DNA of 64,000 nt from Rhodeus uyekii (taxonomy: Eukaryota; Chordata; Actinopteri; Cypriniformes; Acheilognathidae), in contig JAWRVZ010000279.1 in NCBI GenBank assembly GCA_037043235.1, positions 186,001 through 250,000 of the forward strand. Direction: 5' to 3'. This document shows positions 60,501 to 64,000 of this stretch, piece after piece. The notes beneath the pieces are model-generated. The model was not told where the DNA came from and searched no databases. It worked only from the letters and a program-made list of their open reading frames with translations. Each line of letters begins with the position of its first letter. The stretch's first letter is position 1. The position numbers and the translations under genes are program-made.

Positions 60501-60899
60501 AAATTGAAGCACCTTGTGGGAAACCTGTGCTGAGGTCAGAATTTATTTTATAAAGTGGGCCGTGTTGTTCCCTGCAAATGGTGTAAGGACTACAGGCAGG
60601 GTTGTTTTCCCTGAGAGACGCTACAGAATGGTCTTTGGTGCTGACCACACCTCTACAAATGACCATGACGGTATTTAGTTACATGTGTAATATGAGCAAT
60701 ATTTGATAGTTTTGTCCTACCTGGCTGAATGTTGTCCCGTATAATACTGACGTGCTCGTCTCTGTCGGGTCGCGTGTGCTCGTGCCAGAATCCGATCACG
60801 TGACCGAGCTCGTGCACCACAATTCCAAACTTATCGCAGTTCTTCCCGATGGATATAGCCTGCGGACCCCCTCCTCGCCGGCCAACATACGAGCAGCAC
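15504..60899 (-). CDS. bmp1: bmp1/tolloid astacin metalloproteinase, 16 coding exons visible
   Basis: Gene-level entry; the exons are listed separately. The joined exons give 2,412 coding bases (803 residues plus stop) after a one-base partial codon, with phases consistent at all 15 junctions. Numbering from the first complete Cys: astacin C-terminal half 1-136 with zinc motif H29-E30-x2-H33-x5-H39 and Met-turn S84-I-M-H-Y88; CUB1 137-248; CUB2 249-362; EGF1 363-404; CUB3 405-518; EGF2 519-560; CUB4 561-674; CUB5 675-803. This is the full mammalian-tolloid architecture. Tolloids are secreted, calcium- and zinc-dependent proteases that process procollagens and cleave chordin. BMP1 is preferred over TLL1/TLL2 because of CUB4 (RDGKAP, SDNSVQ) and the C-terminus (FQDTLHSRK). 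Fish have duplicate bmp1 genes, so which copy this is remains open. Signal peptide, propeptide and the first catalytic exons lie past 64000. Confidence 0.92.
15642..15924. other. bmp1 intron, 3' flank of terminal exon
   Basis: Ordinary intron sequence with the polypyrimidine tract and acceptor of the terminal exon on the - strand. No repeat recognised. Confidence 0.6.
15925..16535. repeat. 102-bp tandem minisatellite, six units
   Basis: The word gcttcagg/gcttcagc recurs at 15938, 16040, 16142, 16244, 16346 and 16448: a constant 102-bp period. Each unit also carries variants of actctgca, cagtggccctccaggagcag and acccctggtcta. The unit sequence resembles a common dispersed fish repeat, here amplified in tandem inside a bmp1 intron. 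Units differ by several bases, so the array is not recent. Confidence 0.93.
16536..17949. other. bmp1 intron between CUB5 exons, middle part
   Basis: No coding signal and no repeat I can name with confidence. Confidence 0.5.
17950..18245. mobile_element. palindromic MITE
   Basis: The left end has cttgatggtccttttgatca. The right end, reversed, has ttttgatggtccctttaaca. Internal inverted blocks carry agtaactttacaactacat and 'actctaatgac/ctcattagagt'. About 300 bp, no ORF. Confidence 0.7.
18281..18531 (-). CDS. bmp1: bmp1 exon: CUB5 first part
   Basis: 251 bp (2 + 83 codons). It starts ECGGRLKAEVKTKDLYSHAQ and includes FGDNNYPGASDC and ADCGYDYMELFDG, ending LGRYCGSG. The paired Cys residues and the E..D..D calcium-site pattern of a CUB domain are present. 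Acceptor ttctgcag before 18531; donor GGG|gtaaag. A SINE begins only about 40 bp upstream of the acceptor. Confidence 0.94.
18570..18700 (+). mobile_element. tRNA-derived SINE, + orientation
   Basis: Has a pol III B-box (ggttcgattcc at 18621-18631), then cccagggaaagcaagaactg and a tail tgaatgcgatgtaagtc. Same family as the copies at 42976, 44404, 48443 and 58807, which lie in the opposite orientation. The 3' tail is truncated. Confidence 0.8.
18778..19080. repeat. palindromic MITE-like repeat
   Basis: Starts aggccagttcacaccaagga. The far side (gcgttggtgtggacgttcat) is its approximate inverse. About 300 bp, no ORF of substance. Confidence 0.55.
19467..19655 (-). pseudogene. remnant of transposase acidic C-terminus
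   Basis: 62 codons with a Glu/Asp/Ser-rich run (SEEESDDSD, SDSSEEEE), located within the TA-bounded element. There is no DDE catalytic triad, so it cannot act as a transposase. Assignment is by composition and position only. Confidence 0.4.
19955..20106. repeat. 49-bp inverted repeat (48/49 match), 54-bp loop
   Basis: Arm 1 is 19955-20003 and arm 2 is 20058-20106. Arm 2 reversed differs from arm 1 at one base (ttctcagc versus ttctctgc). The ORFs across it on both strands are a consequence of the palindrome. Confidence 0.95.
20917..21130 (-). CDS. bmp1: bmp1 exon: CUB4 second part
   Basis: 214 bp (71 codons + 1). It reads AFNEIDMEPHLECAYDHIEI, then YDGRDGKAPSLGRYCGAKK, and ends SDNSVQKKGFEASHSA. 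RD.KAP and SDNSVQ agree with BMP1 rather than TLL1/TLL2 (which have SDASVQ). Acceptor gtttcag; donor G|gtgagc. Confidence 0.94.
21131..21739. other. bmp1 CUB4 intron, first part
   Basis: No feature recognised other than the acceptor of the adjoining exon. Confidence 0.5.
21740..22200. repeat. sequence paralogous to the DNA around the 19269-20481 insertion
   Basis: Shares acaagacatttgcatgttca plus tggttctc with 19121-19150. It shares aatgatttatttattctagt with 19196-19220, and aatataaatgtgaaaatctg with 20490-20520. It has no transposon; a (TA)n run (about 22007-22034) occupies the equivalent place. Either a local duplication or two copies of one dispersed repeat. Confidence 0.7.
22007..22034. 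repeat. (TA)n microsatellite
   Basis: About 14 TA units, at the point where the related upstream copy carries its TA-targeting insertion. Confidence 0.95.
22741..23010. mobile_element. MITE with perfect 64-bp terminal inverted repeats
   Basis: Arm 22750-22813 is the exact reverse complement of arm 22943-23006 (64/64), and similarity continues inward with a few mismatches. Contains the cyprinid words catcatttactcgccctcaa and ccaaacctgtatgagtttct. No ORF. Confidence 0.95.
23181..23308 (-). CDS. bmp1: bmp1 exon: CUB4 first part
   Basis: 128 bp (2 + 42 codons). It reads GCDHVVNSVSGTITSPNWPD, then KYPSKKACTWALSTTPGHRI and KI. Acceptor ttttgcag before 23308; donor ATA|gtatgt. The 5' Cys pair of CUB4 is here. 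Confidence 0.93.
23309..24139. other. bmp1 intron between EGF2 and CUB4
   Basis: 831 bp. A half-MITE fragment (aaagggatagttcgcttaag) lies at about 23798. The rest is featureless. Confidence 0.55.
24140..24265 (-). CDS. bmp1: bmp1 exon: EGF2
   Basis: 126 bp (2 + 41 codons + 1). It reads DKDECSKENGGCQHECVNTF, then GSYSCQCRSGFVLHENKHDC. Six Cys, plus the calcium-binding EGF pattern C-x-N-x4-Y-x-C (CVNTFGSYSC), which is a candidate Asn hydroxylation site. Acceptor ttctcacag; donor G|gtgtga. Confidence 0.95.
24619..24662. repeat. (TG)n-(AC)n palindromic microsatellite
   Basis: gtgtgtgt..atacacac..: a self-complementary dinucleotide tract that could fold. Confidence 0.95.
25480..25640 (+). repeat. 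cyprinid dispersed repeat, family 2
   Basis: Contains aactgttttctatttgatta, ctctgatggcaaagctgcaa and cagtcttcagtgtc. Other copies lie at 45280-45430 (+) and 55811-56110 (-). Confidence 0.7.
25724..25904 (-). CDS. bmp1: bmp1 exon: CUB3 second part
   Basis: 181 bp (60 codons + 1). It reads VCKYDFVEVRSGLSADSRLH, then GKFCGAEKPEAITSQYNNMR and FKSDNTVSKKGFKAQFFS. Acceptor cctccgcag; donor G|gtgagt. Nearly identical to vertebrate BMP1 CUB3. Confidence 0.95.
25905..27317. other. bmp1 CUB3 intron
   Basis: Contains a degraded copy (about 26190-26490) of the MITE seen at 37029-37424, sharing 'acgcaaataccagtaaa'-like and 'cttagtaaatcacctt' words. The remainder is unassigned. Confidence 0.5.
26190..26490. 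repeat. copy of MITE family 3
   Basis: Shares aacggcgcaaataccagtaa (one or two changes), ccttagtaaatcaccttg and acaaatgcatatgcaataag with 37180-37330. Confidence 0.7.
27318..27478 (-). CDS. bmp1: bmp1 exon: CUB3 first part
   Basis: 161 bp (2 + 53 codons). It reads AACGGFITKLNGSITSPGWP, then [20 protein letters not shown] and LFDVFETEGND. Acceptor tcctcaag before 27478; donor GAT|gtgagc. Confidence 0.95.
27479..27899. other. bmp1 EGF1-CUB3 intron, part next to CUB3
   Basis: Start of a 6.2-kb intron (27479-33698). No feature recognised before the minisatellite. Confidence 0.5.
27900..28220. repeat. 42-bp minisatellite of nested palindromic words
   Basis: gacttagtatctcg recurs at 27914, 27956, 27998 and 28040 (42-bp steps), then with longer steps at 28101 and 28163. 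A final degenerate gacttaact is at 28206. The unit contains tctcga and cgaaata/aacgaga words that pair with each other. ORFs on both strands (SRNNDLV / SRYFEIL repeats) only read the array. Confidence 0.92.
28221..31751. other. bmp1 intron, mostly unassigned
   Basis: AT-rich with few recognisable repeats. 'agggtgaccgcttgtccggc' at about 29308 resembles the end of a dispersed DNA element. A stretch at 30940-31700 has higher GC and no ORF of note. Confidence 0.45.
31752..32566. mobile_element. hAT-like nonautonomous element
   Basis: The left end ggggtgtaatggtacaca pairs with the right end, which reversed reads gggtataactgtacaca. Internal words tcacggtttggtacgtacct (left) and gaaccgaactgtgac (right) continue the inverted similarity. 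The flanks gtaatcac and gtaaatcac are possible remains of a target duplication. No intact ORF. Confidence 0.65.
32567..33698. other. bmp1 intron, part next to EGF1
   Basis: AT-rich, no feature recognised. Confidence 0.5.
33699..33824 (-). CDS. bmp1: bmp1 exon: EGF1
   Basis: 126 bp (2 + 41 codons + 1). It reads EMDECSRPDNGRCEQRCVNT, then LGSYKCACDPGYELAADKRS. Six Cys; CVNTLGSYKC fits the calcium-binding EGF/Asn-hydroxylation pattern. Acceptor gttccag; donor G|gtgagt. Confidence 0.95.
33825..35476. other. bmp1 CUB2-EGF1 intron
   Basis: Holds a poly-A tract (33977-33996) and a repeat-like block at 34080-35250. The remainder is unassigned. Confidence 0.5.
34080..35250. repeat. unclassified GC-richer repeat block
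   Basis: Composition differs from the surrounding intron. The words cgttccctgacataatggga and ggcatttctagaaaaac-like runs resemble a dispersed cyprinid sequence. Overlapping short ORFs on both strands (for example 34829-35023) show no conserved domain. Probably the decayed body of a retroelement; class not determined. Confidence 0.35.
35477..35672 (-). CDS. bmp1: bmp1 exon: CUB2 second part
   Basis: 196 bp (65 codons + 1). It reads IERHDNCAYDYLEVRDGNSE, then SPLLGRFCGYDKPDDIKSSS and FVSDGSVNKAGFAANFFK. E and D positions of the CUB calcium site are present. Acceptor attcaag; donor G|gtgaga. Confidence 0.95.
35673..36387. other. bmp1 intron within CUB2
   Basis: 715 bp, no feature recognised. 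Confidence 0.6.
36388..36533 (-). CDS. bmp1: bmp1 exon: CUB2 first part
   Basis: 146 bp (2 + 48 codons). It reads AICGGEVKKDNGQIQSPNYP, then DDYRPNKVCVWKVTVAQGYH and GLTFQSFE. Acceptor tcctgcag; donor GAG|gtatga. Confidence 0.95.
36534..37448. other. bmp1 CUB1-CUB2 intron
   Basis: 915 bp. Nearly half is one MITE (37029-37424); the rest is unassigned. Confidence 0.6.
37029..37424. mobile_element. MITE family 3, complete copy next to an exon
   Basis: The left end gggggcaaatttact and the reversed right end agggccagatttact form an inverted pair. The interior is shared with 26190-26490. Its right edge lies about 25 bp from the bmp1 donor at 37448. Confidence 0.7.
37449..37565 (-). CDS. bmp1: bmp1 exon: CUB1 third part
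   Basis: 117 bp (2 + 38 codons + 1). It reads GRFCGDKLPEPIISTDSRLW, then IEFRSSSNWVGKGFSAVYE. Acceptor gaatgcag; donor G|gtacta. Confidence 0.95.
37666..37768 (-). CDS. bmp1: bmp1 exon: CUB1 second part
   Basis: 103 bp (34 codons + 1), too short to stand out as an ORF. It reads IILNFTSMDLYRSHLCWYDH, then VEIRDGYWRKAPLK. Acceptor ttcctaag before 37768; donor G|gtttga. Separated from the next exon by a 100-bp intron. Confidence 0.93.
38030..38145 (-). CDS. bmp1: bmp1 exon: CUB1 first part
   Basis: 116 bp (2 + 38 codons). It reads CGDSLQESSGNFSSPGFPNG, then YSAYMHCIWRISVTPGEK. Acceptor cttccggag before 38145; donor AAG|gtgaag. The junction codon with the previous exon gives Lys (CPKCG), where mammals have Ala. 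Confidence 0.93.
38146..38885. other. bmp1 intron, start of a 4.2-kb intron
   Basis: AT-rich; nothing recognised before the Tc1 block. Confidence 0.55.
38886..39812 (-). mobile_element. Tc1-like transposon, - orientation, decayed
   Basis: On the - strand an open frame (39612-39283) shows Tc1 transposase features: a helix-turn-helix region with HKWRQHGTAVNLPRSGR, then PENILMIPKNFGKIF and DETKVALFGRC in the overlapping frame, the second DDE region. Further downstream, about 39000-38890, SPDLNPIELLWQDLKK is recognisable. Frames are broken. The 3' terminal repeat is missing at the left and the 5' terminal repeat is replaced at 39812 by a second Tc1 piece. Confidence 0.85.
39813..40245 (+). mobile_element. 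second Tc1-like fragment, + orientation
   Basis: The C-terminal coding end (aaaaaggcagctaatgctca, aatcctccaatgtggctgaa, ttatcgcaaacgcttgatag) is followed by the terminal-repeat words ggcaatcactttttcacaca and gtgacaaacatgcaaaaaca. It is in inverted orientation to the preceding copy and joined to it directly. Confidence 0.85.
40246..42389. other. bmp1 intron, remainder before the 42.4-kb exon
   Basis: Includes a poly-A tract (41739-41760), TG/TA tracts (41812-41880) and an isolated Tc1 terminal repeat (41998-42090) that is the inverse of 40081-40200. A (+) ORF at 41506-41793 has no domain. Confidence 0.5.
41998..42090. repeat. isolated Tc1 terminal repeat
   Basis: cacttaaatgtttcagatca and taatttaaacattagtcata are the reverse complement of 40105-40190 with a few changes. 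Confidence 0.75.
42390..42514 (-). CDS. bmp1: bmp1 exon: end of astacin domain
   Basis: 125 bp (1 + 41 codons + 1). It reads GIFLDTILPRYDVNGVRPPI, then [20 protein letters not shown] and P. This is the C-terminal helix region of the protease and the linker to CUB1. Acceptor cctgacag before 42514; donor A|gtaagt. It is surrounded by long introns and is hidden in overlapping + strand frames, but the match to BMP1 is unmistakable. Confidence 0.94.
42515..42975. other. bmp1 15.2-kb intron, first part
   Basis: Contains a short (CA)n tract (42634-42657). Otherwise unassigned. Confidence 0.55.
42976..43131 (-). mobile_element. tRNA-derived SINE
   Basis: Tail first on +: acatttacatatttggcaga, cttttatccaaagcaactta, then a reversed B-box region (ctgggatcaaacccctgacc) and gctctactgattgagctgca. 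Confidence 0.85.
43449..44065 (+). mobile_element. TIR element family 1, copy B
   Basis: The ends gtaatacctctgcttgcgag and (reversed) cagtaatacctcagtttacg bound 617 bp and are followed by TA. The core matches 2055-2771. It carries a C-rich run (caccccctccccccct, near 43767) where copy C has a 28-G homopolymer. Confidence 0.8.
44066..44403. other. bmp1 intron segment
   Basis: Unassigned, mixed composition, no domain in its ORFs. Confidence 0.5.
44404..44570 (-). mobile_element. tRNA-derived SINE
   Basis: Tail ctgcatttggcagacgcttt followed by tgggaatcaaacccatgacc (reversed B-box) and ctctctacagtttgatctac. Confidence 0.85.
44571..45279. other. bmp1 intron segment
   Basis: Unassigned AT-rich sequence. 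Confidence 0.5.
45280..45430 (+). repeat. cyprinid dispersed repeat, family 2
   Basis: Shares tgtaatttattcctgtgatc, catcattactccagtcttca and atgatccttca with 25480-25640 and, inverted, with 55811-56110. Confidence 0.7.
45456..45484. repeat. (TA)n microsatellite
   Basis: About 14 TA units. Confidence 0.9.
45598..45915 (+). repeat. LTR-like fragment related to the solo LTR at 55269
   Basis: Shares tgtttcccatgtctgtctct-like wording, ctttgtcggtaattgtagtg versus ctttgttggttattgtcact, and an end cgcatcgcacatcagc versus cgcatcgcacaccagc. Its boundaries are not clear. Confidence 0.55.
46052..46699 (-). mobile_element. TIR element family 1, copy C (inverted)
   Basis: Starts cagtaatactttaattcgtt and ends gtaaaccaaggtattactg. 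The core is the reverse complement of copies A and B. Contains 28 consecutive G (46300-46327). Confidence 0.8.
46300..46327 (+). repeat. 28-base G homopolymer
   Basis: Uninterrupted G run inside copy C. On the transcribed (-) sense of bmp1 it is a C run; the + strand could form a G-quadruplex. Length may be affected by sequencing or assembly. Confidence 0.85.
46700..48442. other. bmp1 intron segment
   Basis: Includes a (TG) tract near 46783-46800. The words ccagcccgattgttattcaa near 48025 resemble a dispersed repeat piece also near 19755. No coding signal. Confidence 0.5.
48443..48568 (-). mobile_element. tRNA-derived SINE
   Basis: Tail acattatgcatttggcagac followed by tccctgggatcgaacccatg (reversed B-box, a perfect GGTTCGATCC on -) and gctctattgattgagctaca. 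Confidence 0.85.
48569..49009. other. bmp1 intron segment
   Basis: No feature recognised. Confidence 0.5.
49010..49512. repeat. hAT-like dispersed repeat, copy 1
   Basis: Shares ttcaatcccacaatgcacc and gagtcc..cactcgttttcat words, and the end gtgatttcggacacagcact, with 58490-58720. Confidence 0.5.
49513..50914. other. bmp1 intron segment
   Basis: No feature recognised apart from 'gagcaggggtgggcaaacta' at 49519, which resembles a hAT end. Confidence 0.5.
50915..51274 (-). other. unidentified 360-bp open segment with splice-like edges
   Basis: 120 codons without stop on the - strand, starting VKEYLCWDLSELCDRRQLAD, with FSQFVCFLTTAPFSQGSAIR in the middle and PLSEVNLLGITSLLRIGMG near the end. 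It is bounded by atctag (AG acceptor, in-frame stop just upstream) and CTT|gtgagt (good donor), and its length is exactly divisible by three. The residue mix looks like real globular protein, not repeat translation, but I do not recognise the family. It cannot be a bmp1 cassette: the upstream bmp1 exon ends in phase 2, and joining would give an immediate stop. It may be a gene fragment captured by an adjacent mobile element, an exon of a nested gene, or a pseudogene. Confidence 0.4.
51294..51420. repeat. hAT-like element end
   Basis: cagtgtttgggaacatatgg, then ggctcgcgagccatatgtgg, a common fish/vertebrate DNA-transposon end. It directly abuts the unidentified open segment. Confidence 0.5.
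51421..52539. other. bmp1 intron segment
   Basis: No feature recognised; AT-rich. Confidence 0.5.
52718..53896 (-). mobile_element. full-length Tc1-like transposon, inactivated
   Basis: 1,179 bp with terminal repeats cactcacctaaaggattatt (left) and its exact reverse complement at the right end, flanked by TA on both sides (52716-52717 and 53897-53898). The - strand encodes transposase pieces: 53822-53589 with the helix-turn-helix start (VVGARRSGLSISQSAQLLGF), and 53243-52749 with the C-terminus (ESMPRRIKAVLKVKGGQTQY). The pieces are in broken frames, so the enzyme is not functional. Confidence 0.93.
54045..54140 (-). repeat. tRNA-like SINE fragment
   Basis: On the - strand, ccagggtttgagtcctgctt has the T-arm/B-box shape; related to 8477-8560. 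Confidence 0.4.
54891..55263. other. bmp1 intron segment
   Basis: Very AT-rich, nothing recognised. Confidence 0.5.
55269..55626 (+). mobile_element. solo LTR (Gypsy/Ty3-type) with 5-bp target duplication
   Basis: Begins TGTCACAG, ends GTTACA (TG...CA) and is flanked by identical atata at 55264-55268 and 55627-55631. Has a TATA-like tgtataaatcc at about 55391. 358 bp with no internal coding region: the product of LTR-LTR recombination. The family is inferred from the 5-bp duplication and LTR style only. Confidence 0.85.
55660..55805. repeat. fragment of TIR element family 4
   Basis: Repeats gctcgtatctcaaatattta and tgctcgtatctcggaata, as in the complete copy at 59636-59913. Confidence 0.55.
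55811..56110 (-). repeat. cyprinid dispersed repeat, family 2
   Basis: Inverse of the copies at 25480 and 45280 in its second half (actggagtaatgatgctgaa, tacagctttgatcacag). Starts with the typical aaatgtttagggtcagtgag. Confidence 0.75.
56111..57500. other. bmp1 intron, part next to the Met-turn exon
   Basis: Mostly unassigned. A half-MITE fragment (aaaggaatagttcaaccaac) lies at 57261. No coding signal. Confidence 0.5.
57504..57640. repeat. TG/CA microsatellite with tgtgtgcg higher-order repeat
   Basis: About 48 bp of pure TG, then units of cgtgtgtgcg. In the bmp1 transcript this reads as a CA-rich tract starting about 105 nt past the donor of exon 57745-57850. Confidence 0.95.
57745..57850 (-). 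CDS. bmp1: bmp1 exon: astacin Met-turn
   Basis: 106 bp (2 + 34 codons + 2). It reads GQEYNFLKMEPGEVDSLGEV, then YDFDSIMHYARNTFSR. SIMHY is the astacin Met-turn; its Tyr is the fifth zinc ligand. Acceptor tcatag before 57850; donor AG|gttaga. Confidence 0.95.
57851..58806. other. bmp1 intron within the protease domain, first part
   Basis: Contains (GA)n at 58126-58152 and a hAT-like dispersed repeat (58490-58720). The rest is unassigned. Confidence 0.5.
58490..58720. repeat. hAT-like dispersed repeat, copy 2
   Basis: cactcattcaatcccataat and gagtccactcgttttcattc are shared with 49080-49440. Confidence 0.5.
58807..58970 (-). mobile_element. tRNA-derived SINE
   Basis: Tail tatgtatttggtagacactt, then tgggaatcaaacccatgacc (reversed B-box) and tgtttgagctacaggaaa. 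Confidence 0.85.
58971..59635. other. bmp1 intron segment
   Basis: No feature recognised. Confidence 0.5.
59636..59913. mobile_element. TIR element family 4, complete short copy
   Basis: The left end acagtaatatcttgagatat and the reversed right end tgtaataccttgagatacga bound 278 bp. The internal words tacgagcaaatatttgagat and ttgagttacgagctcgg repeat the theme. Nonautonomous. Confidence 0.75.
59914..60720. other. bmp1 intron segment
   Basis: AT-rich, nothing recognised. Confidence 0.5.
60721..60899 (-). CDS. bmp1: bmp1 exon: astacin zinc-binding site
   Basis: 179 bp (1 + 59 codons + 1). It reads CCSYVGRRGGGPQAISIGKN, then CDKFGIVVHELGHVIGFWHE and HTRPDRDEHVSIIRDNIQP. HELGHVIGFWHE is the astacin HExxHxxGxxH signature (three His zinc ligands and the catalytic Glu). 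The CCSYVG loop is diagnostic for tolloids among astacins. Acceptor cctctgcag before 60899; donor G|gtagga. Confidence 0.96.

Positions 60900-64000
<3,101 letters not shown>

Overview
The window is vertebrate nuclear DNA, almost certainly from a cyprinid-type teleost fish. Genes are broken into short exons by AT-rich introns. The introns are packed with repeat families I recognise from zebrafish- and carp-like genomes: Tc1-like elements, an L2 LINE, a tRNA-derived SINE whose tail carries the 'ttggcagacgcttttatcc' motif, palindromic MITEs, hAT-like elements, and long CA/CT tracts. No bacterial, phage, CRISPR or operon-like structure is present.

Two protein-coding genes converge tail to tail. 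On the + strand, four exons (80-239, 478-591, 5316-5491, 9012-9356) give the last 264 residues of a Dispatched/Patched-family membrane protein. It is best matched to DISP3 (PTCHD2) and includes a GxxxD motif of the RND-permease fold. Its 5' part lies to the left of the window. On the - strand, sixteen exons between 60899 and 15504 encode about 803 residues of a BMP1/tolloid metalloproteinase: the C-terminal half of the astacin catalytic domain with its zinc site, then CUB1-CUB2-EGF1-CUB3-EGF2-CUB4-CUB5 and the stop codon. The signal peptide, propeptide and N-terminal catalytic exons lie beyond position 64000. Every exon junction was checked for AG acceptor, GT donor and reading phase. All agree, except one GC donor in disp3.

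Layout: 1-9356 is the disp3 3' end, with introns holding nested transposons, an L2 LINE and a hAT element with an intact 8-bp target duplication. 9357-15503 is the space between the two stop codons (probable 3' UTRs plus intergenic DNA). 15504-38145 is the CUB/EGF part of bmp1, where introns are fairly short apart from one of 6.2 kb. 38146-57744 holds two large introns dense in mobile elements: Tc1 copies, a TIR family present in three copies, SINEs, a solo LTR and an unidentified 360-bp open segment with splice-like edges. 57745-60899 has the two catalytic-domain exons. 60900-64000 is upstream intron with a 155-bp CA tract.

The two genes share no pathway that the sequence reveals. Dispatched-like proteins are RND-fold sterol/lipid-associated membrane proteins. 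Tolloids are secreted proteases that cut procollagens and the BMP antagonist chordin. I found no new multi-gene system. The notable points are structural: a GC-AG intron, a mobile-element insertion with a related sequence lacking it 2 kb away, perfect fold-back repeats, a rearranged Tc1 pair, a repeated 13-bp word around a Tc1 insertion, a CA tract placed as an intronic splicing element would be, and the unexplained 360-bp open segment.
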